From Diaporthe sp. PMI_573 (taxonomy: Eukaryota; Ascomycota; Sordariomycetes; Diaporthales; Diaporthaceae): a stretch of DNA of 64,000 bases. Of the stretch, positions 34,401-44,379 are shown piece by piece. The stretch covers positions 868,001-932,000 of the forward strand of contig JAJTUP010000015.1 of assembly GCA_021399435.1 (NCBI GenBank), given 5' to 3'. Below the pieces are notes generated by a model. The model was not told where the DNA came from, made no database searches, and saw nothing but the letters and a program-made list of their open reading frames with translations. Numbering within the stretch: the first letter of the stretch is position 1; every line of letters begins with the position of its first letter. Position numbers and translations under genes: made by a program.

Positions 34401-36243
34401 CGACTTCTCCAAGGAGAATCAAGTCTGGCACTATCTGGGCAAGACATCGACCGAGGCAAAGGCACAGTACACAGAAGACCCACGGAAACCTCAACACAAC
34501 CCGAAATGCAACTTCCTCGACAGCATCCCTAAACCGCCGCCGCCCCCCAGGCCCCAGCATCAGTCGCCGCATGGTGCCACCCATTCATCACAGGCGAGGA
34601 CCTTTACGCCAACGAAACCCGAGAAACCATACATCTACAAGCCTAGAAAACCGGTCGATGCTTCACTCGGTCCTCCTTTCACCACGCAGAAATTCACCCA
34701 GAATACTACCCCGTCAGCAACCGGGGTCCCTCCGCTGTCATTTGGCACGGATCCTCGATTCTCCACGGGGCTGTACTCTACGAATCAATTTGCGCCGATG
34801 CCAGGGAGCACTCCGCAACCCCAGATGCAGCGTCATGGAAGCGCGCAAGTTACGCCTGTGCCACAATCACGACAACCCCAACAACCCCAGTCTATCAACC
34901 CGGCCTGGTTATCACATTCCCAAGCCAACAGCCCCAGACCACAGGCCATACCATTCCAGGCGCCCCCGTCTTCGAGGCAGCAGGGTGTCCCGACTGTCAC
35001 GGCTGCTCCTGGGCAGCCACCAAACTTCCCAAGCCAGCAGCACATGGTGCCCATGCCACAACCCCCACAATCGCAGGCTCATGGATCACAAGCTCCCCTA
35101 CAGCATGTCCCACCCCCTGTTCCTCAGCACGCCTGGCAAAAGTTCTCGTTCTTCCAGGCCTATCACAACAGGTAAGAAGAATCGGTGCCATCGTTGCTAT
35201 GTGAGACACTAACACCGAAATTTTGAAGGGAGCCTTCTAGGTACAGGACACCATATGCGCTCTGGGGCGGCTTCACGAACGGCTATGAGGGCGATCTGCG
35301 GAAGCACCTGATGAAGAAGCCGGAATCAGCGCCATTTAACAACCGCCGATTGAGTTTCAACCTAGGTGGGGGTCTTCAGGGCCTGACCCGGCCACCATCT
35401 CATCGTTACTCCAACTCGGCCGGGTCTTCGAGGTCATCACCTTTCAGCGCTCCACGCGCCAGGTCACAGTCTGGCGCGGCTTCCCCTACCTCGTCATTTG
35501 CGTCGGCCATGTCGCCGCCACCAGTCCCCTCTCGGGGTCACCAACGCACACCGTCCGTCCCCTCCACTCCACTCCATCCTGCAATGAGACCGCAGTACGC
35601 CTCGGCATCGCAGATCAATTCTAATTCAGGTCAGACCGGGCAAGGAAATGTAGCAGGCTCGCCTAATAGTTGTTCCGGTGGCATGGGCTTCCAGGGAGGG
35701 CCCATATCGGTGGACGCACAGGCTTCCAAGGTGTCGATGCCTCCAATATCACCAGCTGGGATCCCCTCGCAACAACCTACCTTTCTGAACACATCGCCCC
35801 AACCAGTTGTGCAAGCTTCCTCCGCGGCAAAGGCAGCAATTCCAATGGACGTGGATCCCGAAACCAACGAGTCGCCTGCGCAGCAATTGAAGCAGCAATT
35901 GCGGCGCATATCTGACCCCAAGGAGTCCCCTTTCCGTATGTCTCGGAGTCGAGGACATACTCCACGCTCGAGCGTGAATCAACTTCCAAGACTGCAGACT
36001 CCCACTGAGACTCCAGAACCGAGCCTGCGGGACGAACGCAGAGCCTCGTCCGGATCGACGCAGGCGACCACATCTTCAGAACTTGCTGCCAATGGCGTAT
36101 CGGTGCGCGAATTCCCCGAGATGGCGGCTGACAACAAGGCATTTGTCGAGAAGATGATGTTGGACCTGCGTAGGGCGAGTCAGAGCGCTGTTGACGGTAC
36201 GCTGAATGGGCTCGGGGAATCTACATCAGCCTCGAACCCTTAG
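31403..36243 (+). CDS. JmjN/JmjC histone demethylase with extended PHD, KDM4 type
   Basis: Exons 31403-31864, 31939-35171 and 35229-36243 give 1569 residues. Intron 1 falls inside the JmjN domain (PVFKPNMDQFKDFKKF then MKAVDSYGMKSGIIKI). The JmjC domain follows, with WKATFAWHLEDVDLYS (Fe ligands His471 and Glu473) and YPYGYHSGYNLGYN (third ligand His560), matching the HxE...H set of the KDM4/Rph1 group. A linker rich in Asp/Glu and Lys/Arg leads to an extended PHD region (about 684-810: CCLCPNDIPGAEI, CLYCRSKRGACFQC, YHATCAAAAGLF). The C-terminal half is Pro/Gln/Ser-rich. The enzyme should demethylate histone H3 lysine 9 and/or 36 in the nucleus using 2-oxoglutarate, Fe(II) and oxygen. All iron ligands are present, so activity is likely. 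The last exon is low-complexity but stays open for 1 kb, supporting the join. Confidence 0.92.
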
Positions 36244-37395
36244 CGTTTAGGAGGTTTCGGCCATGAAGAGTATTTGAAGCGAAGGCTGCATTGGAGGAGG
36301 GCGGTTGCAGCCCATCCTGGCCGCCGGGATTCGGCTGCGGGTATGTGGTCTCCAGTGTCCCCGGCATAGGTTGGGGCCATAACACACACAGGGTTAAGCA
36401 TTGGTATACGGAGTTCAAATGGGCGACTGGCATGCTTTTGGCGTTGGCGAAGGGTGCTTGTAAGAGCAGCTGTGGTGGCGTTGGTGATAAAAGGACCCAG
36501 CCAGGCGTAACGGAAGAATCTCAGGGCGATTACACCGGCGCCATGCCTGGCGTCAAAGCGGCGTAAGCTTCGACATGCTCCTATATGTAGGACTATTTTG
36601 TACAGTCGCATGTGCGATGCACAAACGAATGATTGGTCACAAAGACGCTTACTCGTGGTTTACGGTGGTAATTTTGTTTGTGGTGAAGTGCGCGTCTCGG
36701 ATACCGGGGACACTCAACGTTGCGCTTGAGCCCTGCGTTGTGCATGCACCCTGTCTACTCCTGGCAAGGCAGCCACAAATAAATAAGCGGCTGATCTGGG
36801 ACGGGACTGGCTCGAGGACTGGTTCGCCACTCCTCAAATAAGCCACTGCGGGCAACGATGCACAGCTGAAAAGTGTGCTGTAGTTGCAAGCGCATTAGAC
36901 ATACGGCAGGATCCGACTTGGCGAGGTGAGTTGAGCCTCACCGATGTGCCATTGGACCGTGAGTCCAGATTATCCAGGATCAAGCCGGCGGAAATTTACG
37001 TCTCTACCATTAAACGTTTGCCGTCAACCCACAGCAATGTGGACACCAAGCAGCGATGCTGACACGCGCATGGTCGTTCCATTGGCTGGACGCCGGTTTG
37101 GCATACTCGAAACAAGCCAGTGGGCCTCCGCGTGCTTCAAGGTCAGGGGTTGGAGCATGGCTGTGCCCCGATAGTATTGAAGATCATGGGAGCCCTCGGA
37201 CATGAATGCGAGGGGGAACACTCGGTTCCGTGGAAAGTCGCCATCACGTTCCTCTCTTTATACTTAGAGGGACCGCCGGATCGTGAGAGTCGGCGACCTC
37301 ATCCATTCTTGTCTTGTTCACAGAGGTCAAACTTTCCCTCACTTGCGATTTCGTTTCTGCGTAACCCCTTTCTGCGGAATTTCCTTTAGCCCACG
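36244..37395. other. intergenic stretch
   Basis: About 1.15 kb between the JmjC gene and the SurE-type phosphatase, same strand. No frame shows domain or splice support. It presumably holds the phosphatase promoter. Confidence 0.5.
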
Positions 37396-38523
37396 ATGGG
37401 TGTCCGATCCTTTGTCAAGCACTCAGCCCTGCTGGCTCTCACTGTCGGAAGCAGCCATGGCATTCGAATTATTCAGTCCAACGACGATGGCTGGGCCGAA
37501 CTGAATATACGCGAGTTCCACGACATGCTCATCGATGCGGGTCACGATGCCGTCGTGTCGGCGCCCGCTGAGAACATGTCCGGCAAAGGTACCGTACAGA
37601 CCCCTATTACAATTGTGCCGTCGACTTCTCCGCTCACAGCTCCACGCCATACTGACCCACTATACCATAGGTTCCAGGGATGAGGACCCCAAGCCTCGCA
37701 CCGAAGCCTGTCAGTACGACAGCTGCCCGGCGGGCACCAACACGACGGCCGGCAGCAACGCGACAGACCCGACGTTGAACTGGGTCAACTCGTTCCCGGC
37801 GACATCGATGCGCCTCGGTCTCAGCGAGATCGGCCCGGGCGTGTGGGGCGAGGGACAGGAGGCCGAGCTCGCCGTGACCGGGCCCAATGTGGGCTCGAAT
37901 TTGGCGGTTCAGGTACCATTTTCAGGGACCGTGGTCAGTACAAGTCTTCCCCCTTTCCGCCCGTGTCTGCCTTTGTAGATTTACCCAAATGGCGTTCAAT
38001 TGAGACTCCCGTCACAGATGACTAACACAAACACTAGGGATCCGCTTGTTACGCGGCGCACGAGGCGGGCGTCCCGGCCATCGCCTTCAGCGGGCTGAGC
38101 AACTCAAGCCTGGGACTCCTGGGCGGCAACGCGGCGTGGGACGCGAACCCAGCCCCGGCGAGCAGCGCCGTGTTCGCGGAGCTCGCGCTCAACCTCACCT
38201 CGCGCATCATCGACTCTGGTGCCCCGTACCTGCCCGCCGACACGTTCCTCAACGTGAACATGATGGCACCCGTGGGCGAGTGCGCCGACCCCGCGGCGTA
38301 CAAGTGGGTGCTCACACGTATCAACCCGAGCACGCCGCTGCTCTCGTCTGCCGATGTGGAGCTGTGCGGCCGGGACACGCTGCCCCAGGAGACGGAGGTC
38401 GTGCATTCGGGCGGTTGCTTCGTCAGTGTCAGTGTTGGTGACTGTAGTGACAAGACCACCGCGGCGGCGGACGTGCAGCAGGCTGTTGTGGACAAGATCG
38501 GGGACATGTTGACGTGCTTTTAA
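37396..38523 (+). CDS. SurE-type secreted acid phosphatase
   Basis: Exons 37396-37588, 37671-37933 and 38038-38523 (introns of 82 and 104 bp) give 313 residues. The signal peptide is MGVRSFVKHSALLALTVGSSHG. The metal-binding SurE start IIQSNDDGWAE follows, with the two Asp that bind the catalytic metal, then VVSAPAENMSGKGS across intron 1. Later blocks VPAIAFSGLS and PYLPADTFLNVNM fit the fungal SurE-like 5'/3'-nucleotidase/acid phosphatase family (PF01975). Many sequons (NTT, NAT, NSS, NLT) fit a glycosylated secreted protein. It should release phosphate from nucleotides and other monoesters. Intron 2 uses an imperfect donor (GTCAGT), but the joined frame is continuous. It converges on the AA9 gene. 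Confidence 0.88.
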
Positions 38524-38929
38524 CAAGTGATCGAGCTGCTCGGACTGTTTCGATTCCCCAAGATACCCGCTTCATTGGTGCGCCTGGCGTGCGATCATCT
38601 CTTCTCCTGTAGCTATTTGTATTATTTTCAACTTGTACCTTGGGGCTTGTGCAGGCATTTGGTTTTGAATAAATCACGTTGGGATCCAGCGCAAACATGA
38701 CACTGGCCTCGGGCTGTTCTAAAGTCACCTCGCTTGAAAGTCGCCATACTATTTCGCTGGACAGGGAATGCAGACTCTTGGCGGCAGGTCTCGATTAATG
38801 AAGTGCCATCGAATGCAGACATTGAGTAAATATATATATTGAGGTGAATTTCAGCAAATGAAAACAGGTAGAGTTATTATGCTGCTCAAGTAGGAAAACT
38901 CCAGATTTCTCCGGCTTGGATAAATGGGC
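38524..38929. other. convergent 3' region
   Basis: A 400-bp spacer between two genes that face each other. It has AT-rich blocks, with TATATATAT near 38829-38837, that may serve as poly(A) signals. No gene is seen. Confidence 0.5.
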
Positions 38930-40227
38930 CTAGTACAGACATTGTGCATACCACTGGTCGAAAACAGAGCACGTGGCAGGTGGCTGACAGGAAGTCTTGC
39001 CACTCCAGTTTTCGCCACCACACTGACCCCAAAGAGTTTGGCCTTCGCTCTCCCCTGCAGGACGTGGGACACATTGGGCGTAGTAAGGGTTCAGAGTTGA
39101 GCAAGAGTTGGCTCCGTAACACGAGGTCGGACCCTGGTAGTCAAATCCGCCACATTGACCCCTTTTTGACACAGTCAGAAAGCATTCTGCGATCGATATT
39201 GATCAGGGGAGTGGAAGACCTACCATTGTGTCTGGCCCACCGCAGCTGGGGGGGTTGTCGTGGCTGGTGCGGTCGCCGTCGTCAAAGTCGCCATTGTTGT
39301 AGACACGGGTCCTGTAAAACTGGTAGACGAGGGCGAGGTGTTACCAGCTGAGGTAGAGGATAAATTTGTAGTTGGAAGCAACGTCGAGGTCGTGGGAGCC
39401 GTGGGTACCACTGATGTCTGGCCTGGTGTCGTAGCGGTGGACGTAACGGTGACGCTCGACTTGAACTGTGGCACAGAGCTGACCGCACCAGGGATCAAAG
39501 TTGGACCTGGGACAGGATAGGTTGTGAACTTGGTGTAAAGATTGAAAAGGATCCCTGGATCGGTGGCTCTGTATAGCTCAGTGCCGTTGACACCCGAGGG
39601 TTGGGACGTGCCCGTTCCGGAGATCTCAAGGTTGAAGCACTGTGGGTATGCCTGGGCCGCGTTGTCTTCGTGCGCTCCGTGCAAAGCAATTATCTCATGG
39701 CGGAGAACGTAGTTGCCTGGTGCTATGTCCTTTGGTATGTTGACCAACCAGGAGGCACCGTTGGAAATCAATACATCGTCGGCCCAGTACCCAGGATTGT
39801 ATCCAGACACCAGCCCAGCACCGTTGATCTTGAAGAATTTGAGCGCGGTCTTGTCCACCGTTTCGCAAGTCCCGTTGCAATTGGCCAAGTAGGTAATCAC
39901 AGGGCCGTGATGAGACTCAGGCCACGTATTCCACTGGATTGAGATGGAGTCACCGGCTCGGACCGCAACATGAGCCTGGCCTGGGGTGGCCGACCTGTGA
40001 CAGATAATATCAGGGGATTGGAAAGCATTTGGTGCAACGTAACCATTGTCCGTGTTGCCAGCCGTCCAGCCCATGACCTTGGGTGGGTTTTGATCATAGG
40101 GGTCGATATTTGGGAGGAAGTTGCGGTAGTACACACCGTTAACAACTATGTTAGTAACATGGCCATGAGCTGTTACGGCCACGGCCATGGAAATGACAGT
40201 GCATATCAGTTTCATTGCTGAGGACAT
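38930..40227 (-). CDS. AA9 lytic polysaccharide monooxygenase with two CBM1 domains
   Basis: Exons 40227-39224 and 39161-38930, joined by a 62-bp intron, give 411 residues (407 from the second ATG at 40215). The signal peptide MKLICTVISMAVAVTA is followed at once by His21, the expected N-terminal copper ligand (HGHVTNIVVNG). The second ligand is in PESHHGPVITYL and the axial Tyr in YPQCFNLEI. A Thr/Ser/Pro-rich linker of over 80 residues follows. The last exon encodes two back-to-back CBM1 cellulose-binding modules: GQCGGFDYQGPTSC...YYAQC, then LWGQCGGENWSGKTSC...WYAQC. AA9 enzymes cleave cellulose or hemicellulose oxidatively outside the cell using copper and H2O2 or O2. One CBM1 is usual; two in tandem is uncommon. 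A TATA-like box lies near 40331-40343 in the right orientation. Confidence 0.93.
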
Positions 40228-40343
40228 CGTGCATACAATTCATGAGTAAGCAAAAAGTTGGTCAAAGGTAAACCAGTTGTGAAATGTGTCTTCATCTCCA
40301 ATAGAATCGGCCAACTTCTCGATGAACCCTATTCTTATATATA

Positions 40344-41367
40344 CCACGACTCGAGATCCTACTTGTGATCCACTCCTATGCCGATATATTGAAAAGAGCT
40401 GGCTTGTCGAGAAAGCATCCTGCGGCATAGTGCAAGCAAGGGCGATAGTGAGGCCGGAGTTCTGGCCGCCCGGTTGTTGTCTAGGATGCAAGCCTGGGAA
40501 AGGAATCAGACCATGGCGCTGTCGATGCAAGGGCCCTGCGTGGCGGTCGTCTCCCACACTGGTGATATCATTGGACGCCACAACCACTCCCCGTGAGCAG
40601 TATGCTGGTGATGTATGAGACAGTCGTACCCTAGACAACGCCGTCCCTCGTGTACTTGGCAAGGGAGCACAAATCAAAGTAGAAGGTCCAACTGCTCGAT
40701 GACCTGTCAACCTTCTCGCTCCTTACCCCATGCCAGCAAGCCAGGCTGAGATAAATTGGAGTTCTAGATCACGAGTTTCTATTCAGCCTGGCTCATTGCA
40801 AAGACGCTGCAACTGCACATCCCCAAATCTCGAGCCAAGTCATCTTCCATCACGCGGAGACCAGACATTTGAAACCACCTCGGCGATACTAGCTTCTTTT
40901 TCGCGAGGTTCTACTTGATTTTTCATCCTGGATCACGATTGTGGAAACCTGTATTCAACCCGCTGGCTGAAATACAGCGCTATGAAGAGGGTGATGTTTT
41001 AGACACCACGAAGACATTGCGGCCGGCTCCGAGAGATGGCAGTAAGGGATTGAAAGTCAAGTGAAATCCTGTGGACATGTCTATAATTAAGCACATGCTA
41101 AGTCTCAGCCAACATTACTAGTTCATTTGCAAAGAAGAATATTACTAAAACATCACGTTGAGAACTGTTGTTACTGGCAATCCCATAACACAACAAAGAA
41201 TTTATTAAATTCTATAGCCCACCAGGGGCTATTCCGACTCCTTAACGCCTTTCCAACTACGCTTGTAGCTGCGTAGGCTTTTATAGTCACTGAAGTAAAA
41301 AGGAATTCCCATGTCATCGCTGCCCAACTCACCTAACCCACCTCACCTTGAGCAATGCTCGAATTCC
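40344..41367. other. intergenic stretch with hairpins
   Basis: This region lies between the AA9 promoter and the 3' end of the AA11-type gene. No coding region is supported. The last 170 bp carry three short inverted repeats (listed separately). Confidence 0.5.
41197..41276. repeat. cluster of three short hairpins
   Basis: Within 80 bp lie a near-perfect palindrome (AGAATTTATTAAATTCT, 41197-41213), a 7-bp stem ATAGCCC/GGGCTAT with a 5-base loop (41214-41232) and a 6-bp stem CTACGC/GCGTAG (41257-41276). They follow the AA11-type gene's stop by about 90-170 bp. They could be a 3' RNA structure or the relic of a foldback element. Confidence 0.45.
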
Positions 41368-42499
41368 TTAAGCGATGGAGTTAGTATACTTGTAGGTGAT
41401 CTCGCCATTGGCGCAGACCTGATTTTCGTTGAGAGGCATAGGATTTGCCCAGCCCTTGTTACAAAGTCCAAAAGTGTTATCTTCATAACAGTAGATTTCC
41501 CCATTCGCTAATGGGCATCTTGTCATGCCAGCAGCCCAAGCGGGTTGGCCTGTCTCAGTAGAGGCTGCCTCAGATGTCGCAGTTACTGTCGGGGACATGG
41601 TGCTGTCACCGTATTTAGGCCGGTCACTGGTGACGGCGCGCGACGTAGTCGTGGTCACAGTTGCAAATGAACTCGGAGAAGACTGCGGGATGCTCGTAGG
41701 AGTAGTCTCCAAGCTGGCAGTGTTCACCCCGCTGTCCTGTGGACTCTTAACAAAGGATGGGGGTCCCGCAGAGGGGCACTGACCATTTCCCTCTGGACTG
41801 GGTTCCGCGTTGAGTATGCCGAATTTCCCCAGGGTTGGGAATATTCAGCAAGGTACCGCTTGCACCAGTCGTACACTTGCCCGGAATGTTCGCCTGGAAG
41901 ACTGGGGGCAGCGAGTCCATGAGCTCCTTGTCGTTGGTCCCTCCAACGATACTTACGGGCGCGCAGGTCATGTACATCTCCCTGTTGCCGATCTTATTAA
42001 ACCATGTAAACGCGAGTGTGGCGTTCTCCGAGTTTTTAATACCACTTGGGATGGGAATGTCGAATTGACGGACGCACTCTTCGCCGCTGGAGTTTCCGCA
42101 TTGTGGGCCATTTTCTCTCCCGGCTTTGTCCTTCTCAATCGTCTGCAGATTGCCCACGGCTTTGGCGGGGCAGTCGCCGATAATGGTGTAGAGTGTCTTC
42201 CACTGAGCTGGGTCGGCGGGCGGCGGGTACTCGTAGGTGACGCTGAACTGGCAGCTTCCGCCCCCGTGAACGGCACTTATCCAAAATTTAACACTCTGGG
42301 CGGTACCGGCAGTCAGAGTGGTCCTCTTCTCAACATGCTCAGTACGGCCCTGGCAGGGGAATGGGAGCGTCGCGTCGAGCGGCCCTACCTGCTGCAAAGG
42401 TGCTGTTTCGAGGTTGTATGGGCGTGGTTCGATCATGATGCCGTGGCCCCTGGCCACAGCGGCGATGCCGAACAGAAATGCGAGATGCGATGGATTCAT
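41368..42499 (-). CDS. AA11-type lytic polysaccharide monooxygenase with C-terminal chitin-binding-like module
   Basis: Exons 42499-41780 and 41736-41368, joined by a 43-bp intron (GTGCCC...CACAG, phase 0), give 362 residues. A start 10 codons earlier (42529) is in frame but separates the signal peptide from the N terminus. MNPSHLAFLFGIAAVARG precedes His (HGIMIEPRPYN), the copper ligand. The second His is in SAVHGGGSCQFS and the axial Tyr in NREMYMTCAPV; both are AA11-style signatures. After a Thr/Ser linker the C terminus (CPLANGEIYCYEDNTFGLC...VCANG) has spaced cysteines like the X278/chitin-binding module on known AA11 enzymes. The expected role is oxidative chitin cleavage outside the cell, for nutrition or wall remodelling. 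The class assignment is by motif only. Confidence 0.82.
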
Positions 42500-43119
42500 G
42501 GTTCCTTCAAGGAATGCCTTTATGTCCAATCGAGATGATGGTGTTGTTGAAGATTAGGCTGGAAGCGAATTGTTGGCGCTGCTCTAACAGTTGCTTTGGT
42601 GATGTAGACAACTTGTTCTGTCCCGAGTGACCATCTCTAGATGTTTATATAATTACTTCGCATGACTTGAATGGGCTGCAATTTCCCGAACATCACAAAG
42701 AACTATTGTACTTGTGTATTGTTCGCAGTCATGTACTTGTCTTTATTTGCCGTGGCACTCTGCCATGGCCGTACGGCAGAGATGCATCACACTGAACAAA
42801 GTGAAAAACGAGCATACATTTCAACAATCGAACAAAGACATGGATACCGCGATCCTTACACCCAGTCAACAATAGATGGCAACGTTTCAACAGCTGACTT
42901 TTCGATATGTTGTGGATCGCTCAGAGCTACCCTTGGTATTCACCTCTGCTCTCGAAATGCACCATTGCACGTGGAATTCCACAGAGCTTGGACAATATGC
43001 AGTCCAATCAGTCACCCGAATGCAATGTAGCTTGACAGAGCGAGTCCGGAAACACAGACTGTGATGGAATCATTCATCTCCGGTTCATATATACAGATTG
43101 AATTTTTAGCTCAAGCTAT
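42500..43119. other. intergenic stretch
   Basis: Promoter of the AA11-type gene, with a TATA-like box (minus strand, about 42643-42653), and the 3' end of the protease. No gene is seen. Confidence 0.5.
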
Positions 43120-44379
43120 TTACGGGATCCTAGCAACGACGCTCGCCTCATCGACTGTAGTGCCGGGCTTGGATACTGCGCCCTGGGCAAATGCAATCTC
43201 GCCACGCTCATCGTCAGCGGCGAAGAAGGCAGCAGTAGCAAACGGTGACCCCAGGATGCAGCCGCTGGGCTCGAGGCTGAGGCTGCAGTATCCCTCAGCC
43301 TCGTCACTGTCGAGGCCGACGCGCACATAGGCGCGGATTGGCACCTTGACAGTGACGGACTCGCCCTCGTTGACTCCGTCAAAGGCAAAGTCGATGGTCT
43401 TGTCGGCGGGAATGGAATCGCAGGTGCCCGGCCAGGCGATGTGGCCTGCTGGGCTGCGGCGGATGCCGGTGGCGTTGAGGAAGGCGGCCTCGTCGGCGAC
43501 AGGGATGTCGTCATTGTGCGTGCCGGAGTCGACGAGGCAGGATGTCACTTCGCCGCTGGCGCTGCCCGTGGTGATGGGAATGCCATTGGAGGACAGCTTG
43601 GGAGTGGGCACGTAGTAGCCGACTTGGCCTGGCTGCCAGGTGTTGGGAACCTTGACCAGTGGGCCTTTATACTTGGAGGTGTCAATGCCGCCCTGCAGAC
43701 CTCCTCCGGTGTAGGTGCCTCGGACGTCGGACGGGGCCTCATCGAACCACAGCGACTGGACCGGGGCGTTGATGAGCCCCCGCTCGAGCAGGTCCTGGCG
43801 GAAGGATGGGCCAGTCGTGTTGCGACCGGTCTCGTTGTTGCTGTGGTAGTATGGCGAAACGCCAAGGATGCCCAGGTCATAGATGGGCACGGGTGTGCAA
43901 GTTCCATCGTTGCCGATGCGTTGTTGCAAGTAGTTCACAATAGCCACTGTCGTATCGGGACTCTTGGTGGACTGTCCTGCGTTGTTGACGAAGTCAAAGG
44001 TCTCGTTGACGGCGACCTCACCAACGTAGATCTTATCCAGACCTCCATAGCCGTAGAAGGAGCTGAATGGCACAGGCTCTGATGCCGTAGACGAACGTGG
44101 GTAGTCCAAGTAGTCGCCTGCTGGAACCGAGGCGTTACACGGTCCCTGACACCCGAGACAGGTGAGACCCCAGTTGGCGATTGAGTCGGGCCCGAACACG
44201 AAGAAGTTCTCGCTGCCCTGATCATAGACCACCTCCAGTGTTGTGTTGAGCGAGGGGATGAAGACATCGGTCGAGGTCTTGTGATTGGCCCCAAAGCGGA
44301 GGTTAAGAGGGATATGTACGGTCGGCACGGTCTGGGCGACCGCGGTGCCAACCGACATCATCATCAGCCCGGTCTTCAT
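43120..44379 (-). CDS. secreted pepsin-like aspartic protease, A1 type
   Basis: One intronless frame of 419 residues with a signal peptide (MKTGLMMMSVGTAVAQ). Two catalytic loops are visible: VVYDQGSENFFVFGP, where the usual D-T-G-S reads D-Q-G-S, and TSCLVDSGTHNDDIP, a normal DSGT. Between them lie the flap region (SSFYGYGG) and paired cysteines (CLGCQGPC). The family hydrolyses proteins at acidic pH outside the cell. The DQGS variant keeps the catalytic Asp but changes the neighbouring Thr, so activity cannot be taken for granted. No N-terminal propeptide of normal length is apparent; the protein begins near the mature core. It is the third minus-strand secreted-enzyme gene in the block. 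Confidence 0.85.
   Translation of the reverse strand: MKTGLMMMSVGTAVAQTVPTVHIPLNLRFGANHKTSTDVFIPSLNTTLEVVYDQGSENFFVFGPDSIANWGLTCLGCQGPCNASVPAGDYLDYPRSSTASEPVPFSSFYGYGGLDKIYVGEVAVNETFDFVNNAGQSTKSPDTTVAIVNYLQQRIGNDGTCTPVPIYDLGILGVSPYYHSNNETGRNTTGPSFRQDLLERGLINAPVQSLWFDEAPSDVRGTYTGGGLQGGIDTSKYKGPLVKVPNTWQPGQVGYYVPTPKLSSNGIPITTGSASGEVTSCLVDSGTHNDDIPVADEAAFLNATGIRRSPAGHIAWPGTCDSIPADKTIDFAFDGVNEGESVTVKVPIRAYVRVGLDSDEAEGYCSLSLEPSGCILGSPFATAAFFAADDERGEIAFAQGAVSKPGTTVDEASVVARIP

Noticed and set aside
34139..35212. 357-codon plus-strand frame
   Set aside because: It overlaps the JmjC gene in another frame and is explained by its low-complexity coding sequence.
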